From: Trichomonas vaginalis G3
Lineage: Eukaryota > Parabasalia > Trichomonadida > Trichomonadidae
DNA: 64,000 nt
Direction: 5' to 3'
Assembly (NCBI RefSeq): GCF_026262505.1
Contig: NC_067206.1
Span: 19,737,319-19,801,318, forward strand
The notes beneath the pieces are model-generated. The model was not told the origin of the DNA. It made no database searches and saw only the letters and a program-made list of their open reading frames with translations. Of this stretch, positions 38,377-49,082 are shown in pieces. How positions within the stretch are numbered: the stretch's first letter is position 1; each line of letters begins with the position of its first letter. Made by a program: the position numbers and the translations under genes.

Positions 38377-40578
38377 TTAAAATAGTGTTGGTTTTTGTGG
38401 AGATTCAAGTGCTTCAACTTTCTCTTGAACTGTTTGACCACTTGAATTTTCATCGTGATCTAATTCTAAGAAAACCATATCAGCATCTGAAGAACTCGAA
38501 ACAATTGCTGTATAAACAACTTTTTTAACGTTCTTCTCTGGAATTCCATCTCCAATTTCAACAGCATCTTTATAAGAAACAACGCATTTCGGAATTTTTC
38601 TAGATGAGCTCGCATCATAATCGGAATCATCAGAATCATTAACGCCTAATTTCTTCAATCTCTCGAGTTGTTCTTCGAGTTCTGTCTTCTGTTTCTTTCT
38701 TCTTGCAGGATCTAATGTATAAACTTTCTCACTTTGGGTTGATTGAGAAGACAAAACTAATTCAGTTGTTTTATTATTGAAATCTGATTTAGAACTCTTC
38801 AAAATTTTCTTCATATTTTGAGTAACTATTGTTTCATTATGTGTTGTTATTTTCTCTGTTTTCTGATGTATTTTATTCATCTGACTAACTTTATCTTTGA
38901 TCATTTCGTGTTCTGGAATAACAACTCTATCTTGTGGTACATCAAATATTTCACTGTTGATTTCTTCTTCTTCAGAAAGTAATTTATCAGCTTCTTCCAG
39001 TAATTTGTTTCCTTTTTGCATGCTAATAGAAATTTTTTGTCTGTCGTTATTAAACTTTTGATTTGTTTGTGGATCTGATGGTGTAGATGCTGATGCTGTA
39101 TCAAATATTGTTGATGACTCAAGTTTGATCTGTTTTGGTGACTTTGCCGGACTATTTTCTTTTCCATACCTTAGAATTGAATCAATTCTTGATGAATAGC
39201 TGCTTCCTGTGTATTGTGGAGATTTGTGACCTTTGTCTAAGAACATTTCAGTTGTATCATTGTTGCTATCATTGTAGATGTCACTGAAATTGCCTGGTTT
39301 CTTATTTTGATTGGAAATTTCGTTCATTTCATCATCCTTTTCGTACCTATCAAGTAAGGAACGAGTATGATTAAGATATGCATCATCTGTTGGCGAATTA
39401 TTATCTTTTTGTTGTGATTTTTCTGGGAAAATGATTTGAGGTTTTGTATTCTTAGGACTCGGGCTCTTCTTTTCTTGTTCTGGTGTCTTTGGAATATATA
39501 GATTATCTGTGTTAGCAAGATTTGGTGTTCTTGGTGAAATAAATGGTGAATTTGTTTTTGTTGGAGAAATTGGAGTTGTATCTATAGATGCAGGTCTTCC
39601 TTTCGATAATTTTGGCTCTCTTAATGTACTGGATGATGGTTTGATCTGGGATATCTTGCCGGATTTTTGATTTGTGAGTTTTGACATTATATTATTTGCT
39701 TCGTCAATAAGATCATTCTCGCTATCGCTGAATTGTGGATTAGAAGAGTATAAATCTTCGGAATAGTATTCAGTTGAGCTTGAATTTGAAACTTTTTCTG
39801 GCTCAACAATTTCTTTTTCTTTTTTGCTGCTTTTTGTACTCTTTGGAGTTGCTTGTGCTTCTGTATTGGATTTTGGACTCCTTGGTGGCGTTTTTTCTTT
39901 ATCAAAAAACCTTGTACCATCAAGAAGTTTCGAATCAAAAATAATTTCAGAAGGAGTTTTAAGATTCCTTGTTTTTTGGGCGATTGGCATTGAAAGTTCA
40001 AGATGAACATCTTGAGGTAACTCTTCTTTAACGAGAATTGACTGTTCATCTTGTTTAATTTGATCTCTTTTTTCATCAACAACTGCTTCGGGTGTAGAGT
40101 AATCCAAAAGCTGTCGCTTCTTTTCCATTTCAAGTATGGCTTGTTGTTCTCTCGCTCCTTTGCGCTTCTGTGATTTATAATACCAATATGAAAGCCAATG
40201 ATGTAAAATATAACGTCTTCTAATTAAACTGTATTTATGTTGTGCTTCAAATAGTTCGTATTTATTGGGAACGATTTCCTTTCGCTTATTCGTTTCATTT
40301 TCGACTGTTTTTGCTCTGAAATGTATTTTACCATAGCCTTTATAGAAAATTTTGTGCAAATAAAGTAATTCTTGTGCTTTTACTATCTGACCACGAGGAA
40401 GAGTTTGTGTTGCTGAGCTTCGAAGCCGTATTTCCTTCTTATTAGGAGAAACATTACGTTTTCTTTTCTTGTATGGTTTATAATTAGCATAATTGACTGG
40501 AGATGGTGCGCGTGGCTTAACTTGCTCGAAAATATTATAAGCCATTTGAATTTTACCAATCAAATCATTGCTTGTCAT
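38377..40578 (-). CDS. Large disordered protein (733 aa), function unknown
   Basis: The start is taken at MTSNDLIGKIQMAYNIFEQV; the longer frame has no ATG upstream. Residues 100-160 are helical with aromatic/basic pairs (YSLIRRRYILHHWLSYWYYK), reminiscent of Sfi1-type centrin-binding repeats, but one unit does not prove this. Residues 200-560 are Ser/Pro/Lys-rich with many SP/TP sites (TPPRSPKSN, SPISPTKTNS-like), suggesting heavy phosphorylation. A coiled-coil stretch lies near residue 665 (TELEEQLERLKKL). Cytoskeletal adaptor is a guess. The gene looks intact. Confidence 0.75.
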   Translation of the reverse strand: MTSNDLIGKIQMAYNIFEQVKPRAPSPVNYANYKPYKKRKRNVSPNKKEIRLRSSATQTLPRGQIVKAQELLYLHKIFYKGYGKIHFRAKTVENETNKRKEIVPNKYELFEAQHKYSLIRRRYILHHWLSYWYYKSQKRKGAREQQAILEMEKKRQLLDYSTPEAVVDEKRDQIKQDEQSILVKEELPQDVHLELSMPIAQKTRNLKTPSEIIFDSKLLDGTRFFDKEKTPPRSPKSNTEAQATPKSTKSSKKEKEIVEPEKVSNSSSTEYYSEDLYSSNPQFSDSENDLIDEANNIMSKLTNQKSGKISQIKPSSSTLREPKLSKGRPASIDTTPISPTKTNSPFISPRTPNLANTDNLYIPKTPEQEKKSPSPKNTKPQIIFPEKSQQKDNNSPTDDAYLNHTRSLLDRYEKDDEMNEISNQNKKPGNFSDIYNDSNNDTTEMFLDKGHKSPQYTGSSYSSRIDSILRYGKENSPAKSPKQIKLESSTIFDTASASTPSDPQTNQKFNNDRQKISISMQKGNKLLEEADKLLSEEEEINSEIFDVPQDRVVIPEHEMIKDKVSQMNKIHQKTEKITTHNETIVTQNMKKILKSSKSDFNNKTTELVLSSQSTQSEKVYTLDPARRKKQKTELEEQLERLKKLGVNDSDDSDYDASSSRKIPKCVVSYKDAVEIGDGIPEKNVKKVVYTAIVSSSSDADMVFLELDHDENSSGQTVQEKVEALESPQKPTLF

Positions 40579-40597
40579 AAATTTTGAGTAAAAAAAT

Positions 40598-41118
40598 AAA
40601 CTGCGGGACAAAACCTAGGTGACTCTCAATTTTTGAGAGAGAGCGTATGGTAAGTATGGATTCCAGCTAGAAACCTAGTGGTTTTATATTGCCAGATCAC
40701 TTATTAAGCAATGTAAACACCTATGGAAATAGGTTGTTGCATTAAATGCTTGTTTTAATATCATATAGAATCTTATTTTCCAAATTAGCTCAGAAATTCG
40801 AAAAACATACATGTGCATCCTACGCACATGATATTTGCTGATAATTGGCGAGTTTACATTAAGATTGCATTACTATTTCAACAGAATATGATGAAATATC
40901 CTCAGAAAGTTTGGATAAAAACGAAATTTCCATGGAAACACGTGGAAGTATTATTTATATATTTGATTGTTTTATTGTTTAAGCTGAATAAAAAAAATAA
41001 TCGTCTGGGACAAAACCTAGGTGAGAAATTCTGACAATATTTGAATGAAACTCATAGAATTAATTCAATGTGTCTTATCAAAAAGTCTGATCCTCACCTA
41101 GGTTTTGTCACGCAGTTT
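40598..41118. mobile_element. Small inverted-repeat element, about 0.5 kb
   Basis: AAACTGCGGGACAAAACCTA (40598 onward) recurs inverted at 41094-41118, with 25-bp ends differing at one position. A shortened direct copy (GGGACAAAACCTAGGTGA) lies at 41007-41024. There is no transposase. It abuts the start of the gene ending at 40578 and so may supply its leader. I could not define target duplications. Confidence 0.55.
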
Positions 41119-41181
41119 ACGTTTAGTATAGGAATTTTAGAATGTCGAGCAAGTTTTCTCTTTTTTTGATAAGAAACCAAA

Positions 41182-41670
41182 TGCTGCGGAGCACTGATAA
41201 TGTATTTGTATCTCACAGCCTTTGGTTTCTTGTAGAAAGCTGGGAAACTTTCTTCAAATGATCTGTTATTCGAAGAAAGATTCCCAGCTTTCTAGTGGGA
41301 TTTGCTCCTTATGAGGTATATATTCTTACTATGTACCTTATAAGGAGCAAGTCCCTACCAAAAATGAGAAAACTTGCTCGAAATGCGAAAGAATATCGAG
41401 CAAGTTTTCTCGTTTTTAGTAATAAACCAAAAGATGTGAGGCACTGATAATGTCTTTACTATGTTTTTTTTTAAAATTTTTATTATCTTCCCAGCTTTCT
41501 ACAAGAAAGGAAATTATAAAATTATTTAGACTTAAGTCATAAATTACTTAACAAAATGGCTAAAAATTGGGTGCAATTGTTGACATTGCACCCAATTTTT
41601 AGCCATTTTGGCTAGGAATTGGAGGGTGTGAGTACTATAGCACGTAATAGTATCTCACACCCTCCAATTC
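41182..41670. repeat. String of six unrelated palindromes
   Basis: Hairpins at 41182-41240 (GAAACCAAA arms), 41246-41303 (GAAAGCTGGGAA arms), 41308-41364 (GCTCCTTATGAGGTA arms), 41367-41413 (GAGAAAACTTGCTCG arms), 41555-41611 (AAAATGGCTAAAAATTGGGT arms) and 41616-41670 (GAATTGGAGGGTGTGAG arms). The stretch GAGCAAGTTTTCTC also appears upstream at 41155. Linkers again contain TAGAAA or its inverse. No gene. Confidence 0.8.
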
Positions 41671-41839
41671 TTCCTATGGCAACGAAAAATTTTCTTAAAT
41701 GTAAATATTATTAAATCTTTTATTTTATTTAAACAACTCTAATTTAAATGTTATTTAAATATTAATTTTATTAATAAATAAACATTTATTAATAATAATT
41801 TAATAATTTATTAAATTTATTAAATTAACATGCAACAAT

Positions 41840-42144
41840 TCTTTAGGTAAAAAATCAAATTTGAAAAAAGTAGTTTTGGGTGCATCATTCCGTAATACAT
41901 GCGAAATCACAGAATTCGCTGGCTGCGACCGCCTTAAAATCTCTCCAGCCTTTCTTAAGGAACTCCAGGAATCAAATGCAGAATTTCCACGCAAGCCCGA
42001 GAATAAGAGTGAAATCCTTCAGAGGCTGAATTCCTTTGGGAACATAACATGGATACAATGGCTGTTGAGAAACTCACTCAAGGCTTTTGTAACTTCGCAG
42101 CTGGCACTGAGAAGTTAGAGGCTATGCTCTTATCCATGTTATAA
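41840..42144 (+). pseudogene. tal: Transaldolase, C-terminal relic
   Basis: Transaldolase moves a three-carbon unit in the pentose phosphate pathway. The relic reads VVLGASFRNTCEITEFAGCD, then RLKISPAFLKELQES, matching the C-terminal third of TalB-type enzymes. After about 42035 the similarity continues in another frame ([20 protein letters not shown], then [10 protein letters not shown] and a stop at 42142-42144). So one frameshift, and the N-terminal two thirds are absent. It is less AT-rich than its surroundings. It is preceded by a pure AT tract with no start codon or initiator. Confidence 0.85.
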
Positions 42145-42333
42145 ATTCATTATCTCGCATTAAAAAAAAATATTAGTTTTTTTTTTAAATATAAAAAAAA
42201 TTCAAAGTATAACTTTCTGACATCCTCTCAATTTTTTGCCAACCGAGCATTATATCCCAATTTTCTATTGTATTAAGTATACAGGGAATGGTGGGTGACG
42301 CTCATATATACCATTTAAAGTGTAATGTTCTTA

Positions 42334-43773
42334 TTAAATTATCACCTTCTTCAGCATCATCGTCATCATCATATCGCCATATAAATTATATTCATCAACG
42401 TCTTCAACTTCGTAATATTGATTATATTCATAATCTTCATCAAATTCATCATTTTCTTCATGTTCTCCTGATTTTTCCTTTGCACCATGTGAAATAAGAA
42501 ATTCTGCTGTATCGTTTTCGCCAAAATATTGTGCAAAATAAAGAGCAGTTTTTCTTTGGTGTGTTGTTGCATTAATATCTGCTCCGTGTGAAATAAGGAA
42601 TTCTACCATATCTAAACTTTTCATTGCTGCGTAATGAAGTGGAGTTACTCCATCTTTATCTTTTGCGTTGATATCTAATCCGTGTGAAATTAAAACCTCA
42701 ACTATTTCTTTCGATTTATGTATTGTAGCATAATGAAGAGCTGTTTTTGTGAAATTGGCTCCACTTTCGATGGCGCATATAATAGTTTTTGGAATTTTAT
42801 AATAATAAAATGCATGTAAAATATCAAATTTTTTGACTGCACTTTGCTTGAATTTTTTAAATATATATACAAGTAAATCATCAATATTGAATCTGAGTTG
42901 ATGATTATCAAAAGAAGATATTTGTCCTGAATCAATTGCTATCAAAAATGCTTCAAGATTATAATAATCTGTTACAATATAACAAATATCTTGATGAGGA
43001 AAGTTGTTATTTAAATAGTTGAAAAAATCGATGTTGTGTGATATAATTGCATATTTAACACATTCACTAATATTTGAAGAATCTATTAAAGGTAATGATT
43101 CATGTATAATCCGTGGATTTCCACCTAAGAATGATAATGCAATCGAAAAATAAGAAGGTTCAAAATTATGATTCTGTCTTAAATATAAATAGCATTTTTC
43201 TGAACCATAATAAGAGCAAACTTCCAAAAGATTGAATTTCTCCTCAGCATTAAATAAACATTTGTTCATTTTGATATTGATGTGAAAACCTGGCTGATTG
43301 ACTATGTATATCATTGTTTCGAGATCATCATTCATGATTGAATTAAATAATGATTTTGGTTTCAAAAGTTCGTAGTAGTCTCCAAAAGAACTGTCTGTTA
43401 TTTGCTTGTTATTTTCGAATGCAGAGATAACATCTTTGAGTTCAGTTACAAACCACGGATTTATTTTATTATTTTTAAGACTGTTAATCAAGTCATAGAG
43501 CTTTAAATATGCTTTCATGTAACGATCCCTAAAATAAAGACATCTTCCCACTATTAATAGAATGTCCGATGTTTTTAAATGATATTTATTTATCAAGATT
43601 TCTTTAACTTTGATAAAAGTGCTTTCAACCTTGTCATTTGTGAGTTTATATATACTTCTCATTGCATCAATATAATCAGCATATGTTCTAATTAAATCAG
43701 CTCCTGTTAATTCCTGTGCAATGTCTTGATCCATTGACATAACAATATTTTTTTGGGATAAAATAACCAACAT
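42334..43773 (-). CDS. Ankyrin-repeat protein with DUF3447-like region (479 aa)
   Basis: Residues 12-110 form the helical leader of this family (LTGADLIRTYADYIDAMRSI). Residues 140-300 carry DUF3447-like motifs (LLEVCSYYGSEKCYLYLRQN, LSFLGGNPRII, YAIISHNIDFFNYL). Residues 345-435 hold three ankyrin repeats (LLISHGLDINAKDKDGVTPL-type), followed by an acidic Glu/Asp/Tyr tail. The true start could be the second Met at 43740 (MSMDQDIAQ). Intact. A fragment of a close paralogue lies at 57612-57860. Confidence 0.88.
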   Translation of the reverse strand: MLVILSQKNIVMSMDQDIAQELTGADLIRTYADYIDAMRSIYKLTNDKVESTFIKVKEILINKYHLKTSDILLIVGRCLYFRDRYMKAYLKLYDLINSLKNNKINPWFVTELKDVISAFENNKQITDSSFGDYYELLKPKSLFNSIMNDDLETMIYIVNQPGFHINIKMNKCLFNAEEKFNLLEVCSYYGSEKCYLYLRQNHNFEPSYFSIALSFLGGNPRIIHESLPLIDSSNISECVKYAIISHNIDFFNYLNNNFPHQDICYIVTDYYNLEAFLIAIDSGQISSFDNHQLRFNIDDLLVYIFKKFKQSAVKKFDILHAFYYYKIPKTIICAIESGANFTKTALHYATIHKSKEIVEVLISHGLDINAKDKDGVTPLHYAAMKSLDMVEFLISHGADINATTHQRKTALYFAQYFGENDTAEFLISHGAKEKSGEHEENDEFDEDYEYNQYYEVEDVDEYNLYGDMMMTMMLKKVII

Positions 43774-44199
43774 TAAATTTTTTCCTCAATTTTTTTTCCC
43801 ACCAAATTGGATCCAGGATGACCAAACTTGAATTTAGGATGATATTGAGCATAAATTGCTACTACACTCATTTTATACATAATTCAAATTTTTTTTCCAC
43901 AATTAATTGTTTCAAATTTGATAAGTATAGTCTTTTCCTATTATTTGGTATAAGGCAAGACATAAAAGCTTCCGAACTCGAGAAATTTCACGGTATAAAA
44001 ACATTTTTGAAAAGTGAAATGAAATTTCAAGTATCAGTACTCACGAAAAGAGTAGGGGTAATTTTAGCTAAAAGTGACACGCCTGTAAAAAGTGACGCAC
44101 TAGTGAAGGGTGTGATTACCGATCGGTAATTTCGACAGTTTAGAATTTAAAATTTTTTATGGAACTGTTGCGAGTTTCATAAAGAATTTAAGGAATATA

Positions 44200-44330
44200 A
44201 GCAAAGATTTGAATCAAAATCTTAGACCTAAGCCGCTCGATTCGCTCGCAGCTTCCGCGAATTACAGATCAGCAAAGATTTGAATCAAAATCTTCGAACT
44301 AAGCCGATCGCTTCGCTCGCGGCTTTCTTT
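44200..44330. repeat. Tandem GC-rich hairpin units
   Basis: GCAAAGATTTGAATCAAAAT occurs at about 44201 and 44271, each followed by a GC-rich hairpin (AAGCCGCTCGATTCGCTCG and AGCCGATCGCTTCGCTCG). The second contains GCGAAGC on the minus strand, like the hairpins in the Polinton. Confidence 0.7.
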
Positions 44331-44427
44331 ATTATTTTAAATTTGCATATTTCCATCAAAAGTTCATAAGGTAAAAAATTTCGTTTATTTTTACTAAGAA
44401 AAAAAAGGTTTTTGATAATAAATTTAT

Positions 44428-44659
44428 TTTATTTCGAAAAAGTAACAATAATCGTAAAAGGGTATTGATAGGCTTGCTAAAGTAACTAATTTTAGCTGTC
44501 AAATACTTTTGTATTTTGAAGTAAATTAGTATAAATTTGTTTTTACTTTTATTTCGAAAAAGTAGCAATAATCGTAAAAGGGTATTGATAGGCTTGCTAA
44601 AGTAACTAATTTTAGCTGTCAAATACTTTTGTATTTTGAAGTAAATTAGTATAAATTTG
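44428..44659. repeat. Direct repeat, two copies of about 112 bp
   Basis: The unit beginning TTATTTCGAAAAAGTA and ending AGTATAAATTTG occurs at 44428-44539 and 44548-44659, period 120, nearly identical. It lies inside the Mutator-like element. Confidence 0.85.
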
Positions 44660-44935
44660 ATATTATTTTAACTCCCTTTGAAAACCTCAATTTTCCATAC
44701 AGATGGAACGGGAATAGCATCCAATATTCCCTGAGAATGGTTGCGCATTCTCAGTTCCCTCTATATTTCGAACGAAGCTCTTATCGGTCTTTTTTTAATA
44801 CTAAACGTTTTTTTTTCCTGTCACTTTTAGCTAAAATTTGGGTTTGCCCTCACGAAAAAGGTAAAAATAAACGGTAATAGATTTTTATGTAAAAAGAAAT
44901 CATAGTTCGTATATCAAGAACAGTATTAAATAAAT

Positions 44936-45313
44936 TTAATAAACTGCATTCTTGGGTTGCTCTTCTTCTGGCTTTCCAAGTGGGGTCATCTCGAAATTCT
45001 TAGGACCAATAGCAGAGAACCTCTTTGAAGCATTAGGATCGACAGCTTCAGCCCATGGATGGCGGATGCGGTATAAAACATTGATAGAGCAGAGGATGAC
45101 AAGAATAGCGTAGATTAAAACTGTCCAAAGCATTGTTTTTCCGATTTTCTTTCTTTCAGCCTCGTCCTTGTATTCAATGCCAACATTACCTTGATGTCCG
45201 TTCATGAAGAGGCCGCCCATAATGCCTAAAAAGATAATGCCCCAGATACCGATAACGATGTAGCATGAGCCATATCCAACACCGCAGCAGCATTTAACAA
45301 GCCCGTTGACCAT
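44936..45313 (-). CDS. RNase kappa-like small membrane protein (125 aa)
   Basis: Two membrane segments: residues 14-34 (CYIVIGIWGIIFLGIMGGLF) and residues 60-80 (MLWTVLIYAILVILCSINVL). The N-terminal CCCGVGYGSC followed by WG..FLG..GG.F resembles RNase K, which in animals is an accessory protein of the V-ATPase. The C-terminal 40 residues are polar. The start is taken at MVNGLVKCCCG, preceded by an A-rich leader. Intact. Family assignment is by pattern and topology only. Confidence 0.55.
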   Translation of the reverse strand: MVNGLVKCCCGVGYGSCYIVIGIWGIIFLGIMGGLFMNGHQGNVGIEYKDEAERKKIGKTMLWTVLIYAILVILCSINVLYRIRHPWAEAVDPNASKRFSAIGPKNFEMTPLGKPEEEQPKNAVY

Positions 45314-46148
45314 TTTTTTTCTTAATAAAAGTGTCACTCTCATCTGAATCATCGTCTTTGCATTTGCACATAATAGCGAAACTTGCATTCGTTGTTCCAA
45401 TATAATATTTATCAGATGAACTAAGTGTTAGGTATACTTGATTATGAAAACTAATTCCATCAAAAACGCATTAACTATTTGGAATACACTGGCAAAATTT
45501 CTGAATTCATTTGTATTTGTAGTATACAATACAATACCTGTGTGACTAAAAGTTGCAGCCCGCACGCATTTTCCAATCATCTTATTTAGGTTGCTCTTCT
45601 ATTTGTTACTTTTTTGTTTATCAAAAAATCACTGCGCTATATTTGCTTCTTTTTTGTGAATATAGCAAATAAGATCAACTAAAAATTATTTGATCTTTGC
45701 TCCTTTTTGAGAGAATTGGTTGGTTGCGATTTAATTTCTCAATTCGATTGAAAAATTTTAAAATTGTAAAAAAAATCAGCTGTTGAATAAATATATATAA
45801 AGATTCGTGTATTTTATAAAAACACCATAGGTTTAAGTTCATATGAGTTTGTTGATTTGTAAATACAACATCATATTCAATCAATACGTATTTTATAGGA
45901 ATTCTGCTACCTAGATATTGATTGCAACAATATGAATAAGAAGGTTTTTATATTCATCTCAACTAGAGAAAGAAGATATGTGAATTTTTAGATTTGATTT
46001 CGCAAAAAATCGTCAAATTCTATATCCGTTATACAGAATGAAGAAAGAAATAGCATTTGCATCATGATTTCCAATGCAGAATTGTCATTAGACATTAATC
46101 TTTAGAACCTGGGAAAAAAATATTAAAAAAATTTGTTAGTGCAATCAA
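45314..46148. other. Intergenic, no gene seen
   Basis: AT-rich divergent spacer. Short frames here lack protein-like composition. No repeats noticed. Confidence 0.6.
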
Positions 46149-47245
46149 ATGATTCAAAGTTCACTTGCCTCAGACTATTCAAAACAATATGCTGACTTTA
46201 TTGAGGCATTTGAAAAGCTTTTCCAAATCAAATATAACGAATCTATTGAAGATATTTGCAATATTATTACCAACGTTTTGATTACGAAGTATAAACTTTC
46301 AATCAAGCAACTTAAAAAGATTATTCTCATGGCATCTCAATACAATTATTCTTCTAGAGAAAATTACATCAGAATACTCGAGCATATTGGTGCTGACTTT
46401 TCTAAAATTCAGGCATCAATATTCCCGATGGAGGATTCAATTGAATTTATAGTTATGCATGATCAAATTGATAAGTTCAAGGAATATATTACTCAAAAAA
46501 GAATAGAACTTGATCTATGTTTTCTTAGAATTCCTGATATTTCAAACACATTTCATTCTATAAAGTTATCATTGATTGAAGCATGTGCCTATTTTGGATC
46601 TGTTAACATTTTCCATTTCTTACTTTCAAATCAAATATGCGAAAAGACACAGAATTGTCTTCACTGCTCAATAATTGGCAGAAACACAGATATTATCAAC
46701 GAATGTTTGAAAGATTATGAAATAAATATTGATTGTCTCAAATACATTGTAAGCTCACATAATAATGAAATGCTTGAATATGTCATTGAAAATAAAGATT
46801 TTGTATTTGAAGAATGGATTCAAAATATCAAAACATCCGAATTGCAGCAGAATTTAAAAGAAAAGAAATAGCAGAGCTTCTTCTTTCTCACGGTGCAACA
46901 GTAGATGATTATATTAAGGGGAAGCTTGCCCAAATTAACTCTTCCAACGATGAGGAAAAAGAGTATAAGGAATTATAAGAGGATGAAATGAGAAATGTGA
47001 GACAGTGAAGAAGAATTGCGGACTCAAACCTCGAAGAGGAAAGCGAAGATGAAAACCCCAACGGGAGTACTGACACTTAAACAAAATGGGACAACGAACA
47101 GAACGAACAGAAAATTCTTGAGCACGAAATGATTTTTATTTGAGACGATTCCGAAAATGATGTTATTTGATCTGAGAATAAAAAAATATTGAAAATTGAA
47201 AAAAAGAGAAATAGATATGCAATATATCTGTTTATAAGATCTTGA
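46149..47245 (+). pseudogene. Ankyrin/DUF3447 protein, broken
   Basis: Residues 1-230 match the family (ASDYSKQYADFIEAFEKLFQ, SLIEACAYFGSVNIFHFLLS, YIVSSHNNEMLEYVIENKDF). The frame then shifts near 46815-46830 into an ankyrin end (IRIAAEFKRKEIAELLLSHG), and an acidic tail follows in broken form (EEESEDENPNGSTDT, KILEHEM) with several stops to about 47245. Most ankyrin repeats expected at this point are missing. Not expressed as a full protein. Confidence 0.75.
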
Positions 47246-47276
47246 CAACGTTCAATATCCTAATCTATGTTGATAA

Positions 47277-47507
47277 TTATATATATAATTGTACAATCTG
47301 TTGGTAGAGTGCGCTGTACTTCTGCTCATTTCTCCCGATGAGAGTATTGTAGATGTCGTCGTCTTCCTCGGCCGTGTTGAAGAGGATAGCAGAATAGCAT
47401 ATGAAATACTCCAGGCCTGAGAATCTCACCAAACAGTGTTCGATTCTCGTCGAAAATGTTTGTTTCGCGCACACCCTTGAATGTTGCATATATGATGCAT
47501 ATGGCAT
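47277..47507 (-). CDS. Unrecognised short frame (76 aa), possibly a gene relic
   Basis: MPYASYMQHSRVCAKQTFST... ALYQQIVQLYI. It is less AT-rich than its surroundings and has a protein-like composition, so it may be the 3' end of a lost gene. No motif recognised. Confidence 0.3.
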   Translation of the reverse strand: MPYASYMQHSRVCAKQTFSTRIEHCLVRFSGLEYFICYSAILFNTAEEDDDIYNTLIGRNEQKYSALYQQIVQLYI

Positions 47508-47761
47508 CCTAGCTACAAACAGCGTGTGTATGCTCGTTTAATGGTGTCGCAAATAAATTACACCAATTATCTATATTGTTCTTGTATTTCGTTGTTGTCC
47601 ACAACCATTTGTTTACATAATAAATTTTCTAAAAATCTTTGTTATTATCCATTATAGAGTTTATTATCTCTTTAGGGTATTTCACGAAACTGTATTGTGG
47701 TACCATAAATTTAGAAACAAAATAAGATTTTTCGCTAGTGTACAATTAATGCGTTAATATT

Positions 47762-49082
47762 TTAGTTCGAATCAGACTCTGATAAGATCAATGAAAATAA
47801 TTTTTGAGAAAATTCAGATATTTGATGATTTTCATGCGAGCATAGTTCATCTAGACGTTCTTGAATGATGTCGTATTGACTTTTTATTAAGTTATCATTA
47901 TAATTTCTTTTGACAAAAGATGCAATGATATTTAAACCAACAAGAATGTATTTAGTATCATCAGATTCAATTATATCTGAAATGGAATTAAAAATACCTA
48001 GAGAAATGAAAGTAATAAGATTTGCATTTGTTCCAAATTCAATTATATCTTTAATTAGTTTTGCAGTATCAATTCTAACTAAAAATGGTCCATTATCTAA
48101 TAGATTCATGATATTTTGAATCATTTCATTGCTGAAATGAATTGAGTAGCTTGGTGATGATAAAATTTTCATTGCTAAGAGATTTAAAGTCAAACACATG
48201 AATTTTTGTTTCAACTCAGTATTGATAGATTTTATCTGAGTGAATGTACTTAGTACTTCAATAGGAAGCATCCTTAAATATGAATTTTGAATTTTGGAGA
48301 GATTTAGGAGTAATTCCAAAGCTGAAACTCTCGGATTTATCTTATAATTTAATATTATTTCTGTAAATAGCTGCAAAAATCCATCTGAATCTGGTATTAT
48401 TTGGAAAACATCTTCTTTTGCAAGTTTTTGAATGTTATCTAGTGTTTTTATGAATTGACTTATTGACAAATCATTTAAGTCATGGTAGTTACTAAGAAAA
48501 TCTATTGAGATTTCGGCAATTCTTGTTAAAATTACGAAATCAAGCGGAAACGTCTTGATTGAAAGTAAGAAATACGACACTTCATCTGGGAGTAATCTAT
48601 AATAAGCTTGTTCAAATATAATGTTTGAAAAATTATCAAAAACATGATTCCTAACATTTTCTGATCGACTTGATAGAGTTGAAATCATGTGAATTAGTTC
48701 ATTACATTTTACACTATTTGAACAATTTGTGAAATGAAAATTGATTTGAGATTAATCTTTCAATATCAAATTGTTCATTTTCTATAATGAGTGCATTCAC
48801 AATTGTTAGATACGCATCTGATAATTCCTTATTTTCTCTATTAAATGATAAGTCAATAATTTTTTCTAAAAATTGGTCTGTGAACATGTTTGGTTCAAAA
48901 ATAGAATCACCAAAAACATATATTATCTCATCAAATTCATTAGCAATACTAATTAATAAGTCAAGATCATTTGTTTCTAAAAACTGAGAAATATCATCGA
49001 GAAGTATAGATTTAGCCCCAATAATGTCATCACCCACTTGATTATCGTTGCCTTGTCCCTTCTTTCCCTTTTGACACAGCAT
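47762..49082 (-). pseudogene. ARM-like repeat protein, one frameshift
   Basis: It starts MLCQKGKKGQGNDNQVGDDI. Helical repeats run throughout (DDISQFLETNDLDLLISIAN, LLDNGPFLVRIDTAKLIKDI), about 440 codons, as for the copy at 33788-35175. The reading frame changes once near 48735, close to TTTTCATTT, and continues with NCSNSVKCNELIHMISTL. The layout matches its paralogues, so it is one gene. Function unknown. Confidence 0.7.

Larger units (their letters stand above)
44040..44858. mobile_element. Mutator-like non-autonomous element with 10-bp duplication
   Basis: CTCACGAAAA occurs exactly at 44040-44049 and 44849-44858. Just inside lie inverted repeats sharing AATTTTAGCTAAAAGTGACA (44060-44079; inverse at 44819-44838). 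A duplication of 9-11 bp is typical of Mutator-like elements. Inside there is no transposase, but two sets of direct repeats. Confidence 0.75.

Noticed and set aside
38901-40133. Minus-strand alternative frames rich in Lys/Ile/His
   Set aside because: Out-of-frame readings of the 733-residue gene; low-complexity AT composition.
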